NCBI GenBank assembly: GCA_040400085.1
Contig: JBBAQX010000007.1
Location: forward strand, 1 to 64,000
Length of the DNA stretch: 64,000 bases
DNA from: HNR sp040400085
Lineage (GTDB): Bacteria > Actinomycetota > Actinomycetes > Actinomycetales > Microbacteriaceae
Direction of reading: 5' to 3'
Shown: piece by piece, positions 1 to 8,610 of the stretch
Position numbering within the stretch: position 1 is the stretch's first letter
How the letters are laid out: each line of letters starts with the position of its first letter
Notes under the pieces: generated by a model
Databases searched by the model: none
What the model saw: only the letters and a program-made list of their open reading frames with translations
Told to the model about the DNA's origin: nothing
Translations under genes and position numbers: made by a program

Positions 1-648
1 AGCGTATTTGCGATCAACGCGCTGAGTCCCTCAGCGCAAAGCGAGAGCGTTCTACCCGGGAATCTTCCTGCAGACACCGCCGTTCCGGAGCTGTCGCCAA
101 GCGCGCCAACGCCAACGCCAGGGCTCACGGCTCGCATAATCTCTGATAGCGAAGGAATCTTCTTTCCAGTTATACGTGGCACTGGTGCTCCCGGAGCAAC
201 CGTGACCATCGGACAAGCGGATACAGCGCTCTCTCGTGTGACCATAGATTCTCAAGGAAGCTGGAGCACCGGACAGCTCTCAGATAGCAGTATCGAGGGA
301 ACCCTCAGCCTGAGGGAGCAGTCGCGAGATGGAGCGGCGGTGCGAGAATCCTCACTCAATTACCGCATTCAAACACCAAGCATCTCGGCTACGCTCGCTA
401 CCGATAGCACCGTCATCGTGGTGAAGGTCGTCGGTGTTCCCGGCGCGCCCGTCCACGTGACCTCCGGTAACGGCGGAGTTTTCTCATCTCTGGCTGCCGT
501 TGTCCTTGATGCGAATGGTGTGTGGAGCTCCTCGTTTGACGTTGGTCCGGGCGGCTCCCCGCAAGAGCTCAGCGTGCGATATGCGGCAGGGAACCGGTTC
601 GGTCCGAGCGTAACGGTCGTGCCAAGTACAGGCTATACGGCGGGCTAG
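1..648 (+). CDS. C-terminal part of an exported Ig-like domain protein (5' truncated)
   Basis: The frame is open from base 1 and ends with TAG at 646-648, so the start lies outside the window. The first ~20 residues look like the end of a hydrophobic or export segment. A Pro/Ser/Thr-rich linker follows (about residues 30-42), then about 170 residues resembling two bacterial Ig-like modules, the first opening with a GTGAPGATVTIG stretch typical of Big_6-type repeats. No sorting signal or membrane anchor is visible at the C-terminus, so any anchor must be N-terminal. It resembles the Ig-like modules of the large adhesin at 31-38 kb but is a separate gene. Function is probably extracellular; the substrate is unknown. 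Confidence 0.6.
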   Translation, partial: SVFAINALSPSAQSESVLPGNLPADTAVPELSPSAPTPTPGLTARIISDSEGIFFPVIRGTGAPGATVTIGQADTALSRVTIDSQGSWSTGQLSDSSIEGTLSLREQSRDGAAVRESSLNYRIQTPSISATLATDSTVIVVKVVGVPGAPVHVTSGNGGVFSSLAAVVLDANGVWSSSFDVGPGGSPQELSVRYAAGNRFGPSVTVVPSTGYTAG

Positions 649-664
649 AGCCCGCCGCATAGCC
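631..664. terminator. Bidirectional hairpin between the Ig-like gene and galK
   Basis: Two 15-base arms (631-645 and 650-664) pair with a single mismatch around the 4-base loop TAGA. The hairpin covers the last codons and stop of the upstream gene and reaches the first base of the galK stop codon. No long T-run follows on either strand. The convergent arrangement suggests one structure serving both transcripts. Confidence 0.6.
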
Positions 665-1895
665 TAGAGCGCACGCGAAGCGCCAGCGCCCGCCGTCACC
701 GCAAAGATATGTGGCTGGGCGAAGCCTTCCCTGGCGAATGCCGTGAGCACGGCATCCGTTATCGAGGCGCGTAAGGCCGACGGGATGATCGCGATTGCGG
801 CCCCGCCAAAGCCGCCGCCCGTCATTCGTGAACCGATAGCGCCTGCTTGTCTGCTCTCCGTCACCGCGAGGTCAAGCTCGGGAATCGAGATCTCGAAATC
901 GTCGCGCATGGAAAGGTGCGAGGCATCCAGCAGGGGTCCGATCGCGGCTGCGCCTTCGGTGTTGAGTAGCTTGACCGTGTCAAGCACCCGCTGGTTTTCG
1001 GTGACGACGTGGCGAACCCTGCGGAAGGTCTCGTCGTCGAGAACGGTCGAGGCCTGTTGCAGGTCATCGACGCTCACATCGCGGAGGCTTGTGTGCCCCA
1101 GAGCCTCCGCGCCCCGTTCGCAGGATGCCCGGCGCGAGGCATAACCGCCGGTCGAATGCGCGTGGCTCACAGTGGTATCGATCACGAGAACCTCGAGACC
1201 TGACTCCGCGAGACCCAACGGAACGGCTGAAGATTCGAGGGACCGGCAGTCGAGGAATACCGCGTGGTCGGTCTGTCCCAGCAGGGAAGCCGACTGATCC
1301 ATAATTCCCGTCGGGGCACCGACCGCAACGTTTTCGGCACGCTGGCCGATCCGTGCCAACGTGCGCCTGTCGAGCCCGAGGTTCCACAAATCATTGAGAG
1401 CAACTGCCGTGGCGCACTCGATGGCTGCCGACGACGAGAGACCAGCGCCCACCGGGACATCGCTCTCGAGGTGCAAGTCAAAGCCGGGCAATGTTGCCAA
1501 GCTTGCGTCGTGTCCGGTCTGCTGGAGGTGCTCGCCGATTGCCCACGCCACCCCGAGTGGGTAGGCTGACCATCCGCTGAGCTGATCGGCCGTGAGAGTG
1601 CCGAGATCGATTGCGGATGCCGCGCTTGGCTCGTTCTCCGCTGTTCCGTTTACTGATGTTCCGTTTGCTGCTGCCGCGTATCCGCTGGTGACGTTTGCGA
1701 TGCCGTCGGATCGCAGGCTGATCGCCGCCCACGTGTGTCGGTCGATAGCGAAGGGGAGCACGAAGCCCTCGTTATAGTCCGTGTGCTCGCCGATGAGATT
1801 CACCCGGCCGGGGGCCGCCCATACACCGTCGGGGGTGCGGCCGGTGATCTCCTCGAAGCGAGCTGCTGCGAAGGCGGCGCTGGGGGTGTCTCTGG

Positions 1896-1899
<4 letters not shown>
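664..1899 (-). CDS. galK: Galactokinase
   Basis: Phosphorylates alpha-D-galactose to galactose-1-phosphate in the Leloir pathway, in the cytoplasm. The 411-residue protein carries the GHMP-kinase hallmarks: the galactokinase signature GRVNLIGEHTDYNEG (residues 31-45), the ATP-binding loop VPVGAGLSSSAA (about 148-159), the catalytic-base region GIMDQ (Asp201), and the glycine-rich motif TGGGFGGA near residue 360. Length fits the family. Its ATG overlaps the galT stop by four bases, so the two are translationally coupled. It is the distal gene of a galT-galK operon reading away from deoR-galE. Confidence 0.95.
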
Positions 1900-3065
<1,166 letters not shown>

Positions 3066-3073
3066 GTGATAAA

Positions 3074-3090
3074 AATACTATTTTCGTATT
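3074..3090. promoter_or_regulatory. Candidate gal operator/promoter between galT and the DeoR gene
   Basis: AATAC-TATTTTC-GTATT is a 5-7-5 inverted repeat in the 59-base divergent spacer. It overlaps the candidate -10 (TAGTAT) of galT. Toward deoR, a run of AAAG-like direct repeats (about 3092-3115) resembles the CTTT-rich sites bound by DeoR-family repressors. The encoded DeoR protein is the obvious candidate ligand; this is inferred from position. Confidence 0.45.
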
Positions 3091-3124
3091 GAAAAGTAAA
3101 GCAAAGGAAACTAAAGTTAGGGGC

Positions 3125-3949
3125 ATGTCCAAGGAAGCCGTACCATCCGACCTTCGCCGCGAGAAAATTCGCGAGATGCTCCTTGCGAGCGAATACGTCA
3201 AGGTGCTCGACATCAGCGACGAATTCGGAGTGACCACCGTCACCGCCAGGGGAGACCTGGAGCAGCTTGCGCGCGAAGGATACGCGCGGCGCGTCCACGG
3301 GGGAGCCGTAGCGCTGCGTTCCTCAGACCCAGAGCGCCCCGTCGAAGCCACCATTGACACGGAACGCGAAGCAAAAAAGGAGATCGCGGCAGAGGCGGCT
3401 CAGCTCGTGAAGCCCGGCCAGACCGTGATCATCGACGTCGGATCCACCGCGCTCGCCCTCGCGCAGGCACTCGTGCGTCGGACCGAGCTCAGCGACGTCA
3501 CTGTGATCACGAACGGGCTGAGCATCGCGTTGGAACTCGAGAAAGCGCATCCCCGATTGAGCGTCATCGTCACGGGTGGGATGCTTCGGCCCCTGCAGCA
3601 CTCTCTCGTGCAGCCCCTCGCGCTGGACATCTTTGAACGTATCAACGCCGATATCGCGTTTATCGGCTGCAACGGCGTGCATCCGACGCGGGGCGTCACC
3701 AATATAAACCTGCCCGAGGTCGAGGTGAAGAGGGCGATGATGGCGGCCAGCGCATCCTCCATCGTGCTCGCCGATTCCACCAAACTCGACAGGGTAAGCC
3801 TCGGAACGATCGCAGCGGTTGGCGCCTTCGACACGCTCATCACCGACTCCGGCACGACGCAGGATGTTATTGATCGGCTGACCGAGGCTGGGTTGCCCTG
3901 CGTCATCTGCGACACCACCATTACTCACGACAGAAAAGAGAAACCATGA
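3125..3949 (+). CDS. DeoR-family transcriptional regulator of the gal genes
   Basis: 274-residue sugar-type DeoR repressor. An N-terminal winged helix-turn-helix (about residues 8-60, ending in the family signature RRVHGGA) is followed by a sugar-phosphate-sensing domain of the phosphosugar isomerase type (about 75-240). The ATG at 3125 is chosen because AGGGG sits just before it and the DeoR domain begins at once; an in-frame TTG at 3089 would add 12 residues rich in Lys. Four-base overlap with galE. Its position between galTK and galE implies control of galactose use, possibly sensing galactose-1-phosphate; the effector is inferred. Confidence 0.85.
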   Translation: MSKEAVPSDLRREKIREMLLASEYVKVLDISDEFGVTTVTARGDLEQLAREGYARRVHGGAVALRSSDPERPVEATIDTEREAKKEIAAEAAQLVKPGQTVIIDVGSTALALAQALVRRTELSDVTVITNGLSIALELEKAHPRLSVIVTGGMLRPLQHSLVQPLALDIFERINADIAFIGCNGVHPTRGVTNINLPEVEVKRAMMAASASSIVLADSTKLDRVSLGTIAAVGAFDTLITDSGTTQDVIDRLTEAGLPCVICDTTITHDRKEKP

Positions 3950-4905
3950 CCTGGCTCATCACCGGCGGTGCCGGCTACATCGGAACGCACGTCGCCCGGG
4001 CCTGCGATGAGCACGGCATCCCCACCGTGATTCTCGACGATCTGTCGTCTGGGCACCGCGAATTCGTGCGCGCGGGCGCGGACTTTGTGGAGGGGAGCGT
4101 CCTTGATCGAGATCTGCTGCGGCACACGCTCGACAGCCGGAGCGTCGAAGGCGTGATCCACGTCGCGGGCTACAAATACGCCGGCGAATCAGTGAAACGT
4201 CCGCTGCATACCTACACGCAGAACGTGACGGGCACACAGGTGCTGCTGGAATCAATGGCGGATGCCGGGGTCGCCAAGATCGTGTTCTCCTCCAGCGCCG
4301 CCGTCTACGGCACCCCACACACCGATCTCGTGACGGAAGAGACAACGAAAAATCCCGAGTCTCCCTATGGCGAGTCGAAGCTCATCGGCGAATGGCTGCT
4401 GCGCGACCAGGGCGTTGCGACAGGACTGGTGCACACGTCGCTGCGCTACTTCAACGTTGTGGGAACCGGGCATGCAGATGTGGTGGACACGAGCCCACAC
4501 AACCTGTTCCCGCTGGTGGGAGATGCCCTGCGCGCTGGTCGTACCCCTAAGATTTTCGGCAACGACTATGCCACGCCCGACGGAACCTGCGTGCGCGACT
4601 ATGTCCACGTCGCCGATCTTGCGGTGTCCCACGTCGCGGCGGCGCGGCGAATGCAGGGTGGAGACCCTGTCCTGCCCGCCTACAATCTAGGCAGTGGAGA
4701 AGGTGCATCTGTCGGCGACATCATGCGCACGGCCCGATCGGTCACGGGCATCGACTTCGAGCCAGTGCGTGAGCCGCGCCGGATCGGCGACCCCGACCGT
4801 ATCGTCGCCTCGGGTGAAGCCGCGGCGCGTGACCTCGATTGGCGGATGCGGCACTCGCTTGACGACATGTTCCGCAGCGATTGGGAGGCTCGGCTAGCTC
4901 GATAG
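3946..4905 (+). CDS. galE: UDP-glucose 4-epimerase
   Basis: Interconverts UDP-galactose and UDP-glucose using bound NAD+. The extended-SDR hallmarks are clear: the Rossmann motif GGAGYIG (residues 7-13), the SSSAAVYG strand containing the catalytic Ser/Thr position, and YGESK (Tyr141, Lys145). At 319 residues it is a normal actinobacterial size. The ATG overlaps the deoR stop by four bases. The 3' end overlaps the end of the convergent YeiH gene by 12 bases. It completes the Leloir set with galT and galK. Confidence 0.93.
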   Translation: MTWLITGGAGYIGTHVARACDEHGIPTVILDDLSSGHREFVRAGADFVEGSVLDRDLLRHTLDSRSVEGVIHVAGYKYAGESVKRPLHTYTQNVTGTQVLLESMADAGVAKIVFSSSAAVYGTPHTDLVTEETTKNPESPYGESKLIGEWLLRDQGVATGLVHTSLRYFNVVGTGHADVVDTSPHNLFPLVGDALRAGRTPKIFGNDYATPDGTCVRDYVHVADLAVSHVAAARRMQGGDPVLPAYNLGSGEGASVGDIMRTARSVTGIDFEPVREPRRIGDPDRIVASGEAAARDLDWRMRHSLDDMFRSDWEARLAR

Positions 4906-5910
4906 CCACACGGCGCCCAGCGCGAGCACCGCGATCAGCGCCCACGAGAGCAGGCCCACCAGCAGAGCGCGGGAGCCTGTTCCTACGAGTTCGCGGAGAC
5001 GCACGGCCGATCCCAGCCCGAAGAGTGCCATCGCCAGCAGGGCGGTCTGGGCATAGTCCGCCCAGACGAGTGCCACTTCGGGCAGCGGAACAAACGTGCG
5101 GATAAGCATCGCCGCGATGAACCCTGCTACGAAGAGGGGAACGATCGGTGGACGCTTGGTCTCTAATCCGCGGTTTTGGGGCTTGCGGCGTTCGATGACG
5201 GAGGCGACCGCTACCATTGGGGCCAGCATCAGCACGCGAGTAAGCTTCACGACGATCGCGACGGCCAGAGCCGCCGGACCCGCGATCTGGGCCGTGGCGA
5301 CGACCTGACCCACGTCGTGCACCCCGGCCCCCACCCAGTGGCCGAATTGCAGATTGCTCAGTCCGAGCGGGTGCCACAGCAGCGGCAATACCAGGATTGC
5401 GAGCGTTCCGCACAGCGTGACGAGGGCAACCGGGGTTGCCGTTTCGTGGTCCTTCGCTTTCACGACCCCGCTCATCGCCCCGATGGCGGATGCGCCACAG
5501 ATTGAAAATCCCGTCGCGATAAAAAGTGGCTGATTTCCCGGCAGCCTCAACAGATGCCCGAGCCACAGTGTCCCGCCGAAGGTGAGCAACACAATCGCTA
5601 CCGTCGAGGCGATGGTGACCCAGCCGAGCCCCGCGATATCGATCAGGCTCAGTTTGAGGCCCAGCAGCACGATGCCGAGGCGCATGAAGCGCTTGGCCGA
5701 CAGTGACAGGCCTGGGGCGAGGCTACCCGTTACGCTTCCTCTGAGGGTGGGCAGCTGGCCCACGATAATCCCCAGGGCGACGGCGATCGTCAGCAGGGGG
5801 GCGGCGGGGAAAAGCGTGTGGATGCCCCAGGAAGTGAGCGCGGCGGCCGCGGCTAGCGTCACTCCGGGGAGCCAGCGGGGGAAGGGCGAGGCGCTTTCGG
5901 TGGAAGTCAC
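4894..5910 (-). CDS. YeiH-family (UPF0324) putative sulfate exporter
   Basis: 338-residue integral membrane protein with roughly ten hydrophobic segments, including the family segments LTIAVALGIIVGQLP near residue 45 and GFSICGASAIGAMSGV near residue 140. Members of this family are annotated as putative sulfate exporters on limited evidence, so the substrate is uncertain. GTG start at 5908-5910 with only a weak GA-rich ribosome site. A strong inverted repeat lies just upstream (5934-5979). The gene converges on galE and overlaps it by 12 bases. No cysteine or sulfonate genes lie beside it to support a role. Confidence 0.8.
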   Translation of the reverse strand: MTSTESASPFPRWLPGVTLAAAAALTSWGIHTLFPAAPLLTIAVALGIIVGQLPTLRGSVTGSLAPGLSLSAKRFMRLGIVLLGLKLSLIDIAGLGWVTIASTVAIVLLTFGGTLWLGHLLRLPGNQPLFIATGFSICGASAIGAMSGVVKAKDHETATPVALVTLCGTLAILVLPLLWHPLGLSNLQFGHWVGAGVHDVGQVVATAQIAGPAALAVAIVVKLTRVLMLAPMVAVASVIERRKPQNRGLETKRPPIVPLFVAGFIAAMLIRTFVPLPEVALVWADYAQTALLAMALFGLGSAVRLRELVGTGSRALLVGLLSWALIAVLALGAVWLSS

Positions 5911-5933
5911 TAACTCATTCTCTACGGTTAACG

Positions 5934-5979
5934 AGGCTCATGCCTAACTCTGAGAAAAATCAGTGTGAGGCATGAGCCT
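5934..5979. promoter_or_regulatory. Nested inverted repeat upstream of the YeiH gene
   Basis: Twelve-base perfect arms AGGCTCATGCCT (5934-5945) and AGGCATGAGCCT (5968-5979) enclose a second CTGA/TCAG stem around GAAAAA. It lies 24-69 bases upstream of the minus-strand exporter start and downstream of the CGNR gene end. It could be an operator, a structured leader, or a terminator reading rightward, since GGGGGTTTTT follows at about 5984-5993. The rest of the 5911-6087 gap shows no convincing gene. Confidence 0.4.
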
Positions 5980-6087
5980 GTGTGGGGGTTTTTAGTCGAA
6001 GCTAGCTATTTGCGTTTTCTAAAGTTGACCTCGTCGGAGTATCGCGAGCGTCAGGCCGAGGCCAAGCCCCGCCGATGGATAGATGCG

Positions 6088-6609
6088 CTAGACACTGGTT
6101 TTTGTGCGGGCATAGTGGCGCGCGGATTTCGCACGGGCCCCGCAAGTCTCCATCGAGCACCAGCGTCGAGTGCCATTACGTGAGGTGTCAAGAAAATACA
6201 GAACGCAGGCCTCGCCGGCGCAACGCTTAACCCTGTCACCTTGCTGTTCCAGCAGATACAGGAACTCTCGTACCGCTAGCCACGCTGGAAGCCAGCCTTC
6301 GTCGGCAGAAATGGCTTCGGTTGGATGGCCGTTGGCCAGCGTCAACCGTATCTGTCCGCGGTCGAGAACGCTATTGATTCGCGCTGCGGCTTCTAGGCTA
6401 GCTGGGTTTTCAAGCAAGTCTCGGATCGCGGTACGCGCTTCGATAAGCGGTGTTCTCGTGGCCGGGATGGCTTCAAAACCACTATTGCTGAGCCAGCTGA
6501 GGGTGCCCTCGATGGTTTCGAGGTAATCTACCTCTTTCCCGCGGACCGGCATCTTGGTGTTCACCAGATCTAGTGGAAGCGGCTCGCCCTTCGGCACTCT
6601 GTTATCCAT
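6088..6609 (-). CDS. CGNR zinc-finger / ABATE-domain regulator with altered CGNR motif
   Basis: 173-residue protein with an N-terminal all-alpha ABATE-type region and a C-terminal CGNR zinc finger (about residues 127-168). The zinc ligands Cys130, Cys135, Cys151 and Cys156 and the signature DTSRNGTRRWCSM are intact, but the eponymous Cys-Gly-Asn-Arg reads Cys-Gly-Ala-Arg (Ala158). The family is thought to bind DNA. ATG at 6609 is chosen because GGAGG lies 14 bases upstream; an ATG at 6636 has no ribosome site. It diverges from the hydrolase gene at 6800 across two perfect or near-perfect palindromes and probably controls that cassette. Confidence 0.8.
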   Translation of the reverse strand: MDNRVPKGEPLPLDLVNTKMPVRGKEVDYLETIEGTLSWLSNSGFEAIPATRTPLIEARTAIRDLLENPASLEAAARINSVLDRGQIRLTLANGHPTEAISADEGWLPAWLAVREFLYLLEQQGDRVKRCAGEACVLYFLDTSRNGTRRWCSMETCGARAKSARHYARTKTSV

Positions 6610-6655
6610 AATAGAAAATCTTACCTCCGTTTGCATAATAGGTGGAGAGAATATC

Positions 6656-6677
6656 GTTGTTTTTCGCGAAAAACAAC
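6656..6677. promoter_or_regulatory. Perfect 22-bp palindrome upstream of the CGNR gene
   Basis: GTTGTTTTTCG and its reverse complement CGAAAAACAAC abut with no spacer, giving a perfect 22-base palindrome 47 bases upstream of the CGNR start codon. It may be an operator or a cruciform-forming site. Its core TTTTTCGCGAAAAA resembles the centres of the repeats near 13.88 kb and 56.43 kb. Confidence 0.5.
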
Positions 6678-6706
6678 AGCGAGCTTCGTGTTTCCGCCAC
6701 TGGCGA

Positions 6707-6742
6707 AATCTAACCTTCTAAATCAATTTAGTAGGTTAGATT
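6707..6742. promoter_or_regulatory. 36-bp near-perfect palindromic operator in the CGNR/hydrolase divergon
   Basis: Seventeen-base arms 6707-6723 (AATCTAACCTTCTAAAT) and 6726-6742 (ATTTAGTAGGTTAGATT) match at 16 of 17 positions around the spacer CA. It lies 98-133 bases upstream of the CGNR start and 58-93 bases upstream of the hydrolase TTG. Its length and symmetry suit binding of one or two dimers. The adjacent CGNR protein is the likely ligand, by inference. Confidence 0.65.
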
Positions 6743-6799
6743 CTTATCAAGAGTTCAGAGCAACCAGCTCGACCACAACAGCGTAGAAAAGGAAATGCC

Positions 6800-7702
6800 T
6801 TGAGTAACCTACAGACATCACCGGCAGAAGCCGCAAAATTTTCGACTGTCTATCGCACTGCGACAGTCTCAGGAAGGTCCGTCTTCTACCGAGAGGCAGG
6901 CGACCCTATAAAGCCCACGATCGTGCTCCTCCATGGTTTTCCGACGTCTTCTCACATGTTCCGCACGCTTATTGCTGAACTGTCGGATGACTACCATCTC
7001 ATCGCGCCGGATCACATCGGCTTCGGTTTTTCGGAAATGCCTCAAACGGATGAGTTCGAATACTCGTTTGAAAACCTCACTGCCATCACATTGGGTCTAC
7101 TCGATCAGCTCAAGCTAGACAAATTCGCGCTTTACGTCATGGATTACGGCGCGCCAATCGCGCTTCGCATTGCTAGCCGCCAGCCAGAACGGGTGACTGC
7201 GTTGCTCGTACAATCTGGAAATGCCTACCTCGAAGGATTCACACCTTTCTGGGATCTGCTTTTCGCGCATGCCAAAGATCGTCCTGCGCACGAGGCAGAG
7301 GTCAGAAAACTCCTCGAAATTGATGCCACTACCTGGCAGTACACTCATGGCGTTCCCGCCGATCGTCTTGAGCGCATCAGCCCGGATAACTGGACTATCG
7401 ACCAGGCCCGACTGGATCGGCCGGGGAATAAAGAGATTCAGCTCCAACTATTCTGGGACTACCAGTTCAACCTCAGCGAATACCCAGCATTTCAGGAATA
7501 CTTGAGGACATTCCAGCCCCCCACATTGATCGCATGGGGTCGCAACGACGAAATCTTCGGTGCTGAGGGTGCGCTTGCGTATCAGCGAGACCTTCCGCAG
7601 GCTGAGTTGCATCTTCTCGATGCTGGTCATTTCGCGCTGGAAACACATGGGCCAGAAATTGCGGATCTTATTCGCGACTTCCTTGGTCGTGTCATTAAAT
7701 AA
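6800..7702 (+). CDS. Alpha/beta hydrolase of the haloalkane dehalogenase/epoxide hydrolase type
   Basis: 300-residue alpha/beta-fold hydrolase. The oxyanion-hole motif HGFP lies at residues 45-48. The nucleophile elbow is VMDYGAP with Asp115, and the remaining triad members fit Asp250 (GRND) and His277 (DAGHF). An aspartate rather than serine nucleophile points to ester-intermediate chemistry on a C-halogen or epoxide bond, not a plain esterase. The true substrate cannot be read from sequence. TTG start at 6800 with AAGGA just upstream; the nearby ATG at 6795 is out of frame and hits a stop at once. First of two co-directional hydrolase genes, with lower GC than the flanks. Confidence 0.82.
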   Translation: MSNLQTSPAEAAKFSTVYRTATVSGRSVFYREAGDPIKPTIVLLHGFPTSSHMFRTLIAELSDDYHLIAPDHIGFGFSEMPQTDEFEYSFENLTAITLGLLDQLKLDKFALYVMDYGAPIALRIASRQPERVTALLVQSGNAYLEGFTPFWDLLFAHAKDRPAHEAEVRKLLEIDATTWQYTHGVPADRLERISPDNWTIDQARLDRPGNKEIQLQLFWDYQFNLSEYPAFQEYLRTFQPPTLIAWGRNDEIFGAEGALAYQRDLPQAELHLLDAGHFALETHGPEIADLIRDFLGRVIK

Positions 7703-7725
7703 TTAAGCGATAAGGGAGTTTCGTC

Positions 7726-8472
7726 ATGTCTGATATTGCCGTCACCTATGTGGGGGGACCCACGGCGCTCTTAGAGTATGCCGGGGTGCGATTTATTATC
7801 GACCCGACTTTCGACCTGCCTCAGGTGTATGCGCCGAGGAAGGGTCTATTTCACACCAAGACGGTCGGCCCGGCCTTGACCGTGTCCGAGCTGGGGCGAG
7901 TCGATGCGGCGCTTTTGTCACATCATCATCATCGCGACAATCTCGACATACTTGGGTTAGAGATGATGTTGCAATTGCCGGCGGTAATCAGCACCACCAA
8001 AGCTCATGAAGACCTTGGAGACATCGTGGTTGGGCTCGAACCCTGGCAGGAAACGCACCTTTCTGGGGTTTCCATCACCGCGGTGCCAGCGCTGCACGGT
8101 CCCCCCGGTTCGGAGAGTAGGGGACCGGTTATCGGTTTTGTCCTCAGGGCAGAAGGCTGTCCTGATGTGTACATTAGTGGAGATAATGCTTCGCTCGACA
8201 TCGTCAAGAGCGTGCGGGATGCCTTCGGCGTTATCCCGATTTCAGTATTGTTCGCGGGCGCAGCGATGATCCCAACCGTCGACGGACGTCTCACGATGTC
8301 AGCATCGGATGCGGTCGTAGCGGCTGAGATCCTAGGCAGCACAACTATTGTCGGATTACATACAGAGGACTGGGTACACCTAACCGAGTCCCGCGACGAC
8401 CTGAGGCGCGCCTTCGCAGAGGTCGTTGGTTATACTGAAACTCCTCGGGGAGTTCGGGTTCTCCTGAACTAA
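7726..8472 (+). CDS. Metallo-beta-lactamase-fold metal-dependent hydrolase (UlaG-like)
   Basis: 248-residue MBL-fold protein. The metal motif SHHHHRDNLD (His66-Asp71) stands for the HxHxDH region, and later conserved elements include an ISGDNA strand near residue 148 and a GLHTEDW segment near residue 212. The fold resembles UlaG/YtnP-like hydrolases of the L-ascorbate or lactone type, but the reaction is unknown. ATG at 7726 with AAGGGAG upstream, 23 bases after the preceding hydrolase, so the two are probably co-transcribed. Together they look like a two-step catabolic or detoxification module under the CGNR regulator. Confidence 0.8.
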   Translation: MSDIAVTYVGGPTALLEYAGVRFIIDPTFDLPQVYAPRKGLFHTKTVGPALTVSELGRVDAALLSHHHHRDNLDILGLEMMLQLPAVISTTKAHEDLGDIVVGLEPWQETHLSGVSITAVPALHGPPGSESRGPVIGFVLRAEGCPDVYISGDNASLDIVKSVRDAFGVIPISVLFAGAAMIPTVDGRLTMSASDAVVAAEILGSTTIVGLHTEDWVHLTESRDDLRRAFAEVVGYTETPRGVRVLLN

Positions 8473-8490
8473 TAGGAGAAGGACTGCTAC

Positions 8491-8610
8491 ATGCGGCCTA
8501 ATCGCCCAGACGAGAGGGGCGGCCCACGATTTGTCGTGAACGGATGGGTCCGTCCCTCTCGGGCTTCAATCAACGGAGTTATTCTAAATGCGGATTACCT
8601 TGCACTATGA
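8491..8610 (+). CDS. Possible 39-residue small ORF after the MBL hydrolase
   Basis: ATG at 8491 follows a good ribosome site (AGGAGAAGG, 8475-8483) 18 bases after the hydrolase stop. The frame encodes 39 residues, starts MRPNRPDERGG, is rich in Arg/Pro/Gly and ends TGA at 8608-8610, overlapping the end of the opposite gene by six bases. The coding region contains a long hairpin, so this may simply be terminator sequence. No family is recognised. Confidence 0.2.
   Translation: MRPNRPDERGGPRFVVNGWVRPSRASINGVILNADYLAL
8504..8564. terminator. Branched hairpin between convergent genes
   Basis: CGAGAGGG (8511-8518) pairs with CCCTCTCG (8554-8561). The stem continues through CGG/CCG with mismatches, and an inner CACGA-TTTG-TCGTG hairpin fills the loop. 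It sits between the MBL gene and the minus-strand membrane protein gene. There is no T-run, so a terminator role is inferred from position. Confidence 0.4.

Noticed and set aside
4742..5566. A 274-codon minus-strand ORF across the galE/yeiH junction
   Set aside because: Overlaps both real genes in another frame; Arg/Gly-rich translation is typical of GC-driven shadows.
5965..6183. Short plus-strand ORF between the YeiH and CGNR genes
   Set aside because: Overlaps the CGNR 3' end, lacks a ribosome site and has no family resemblance.
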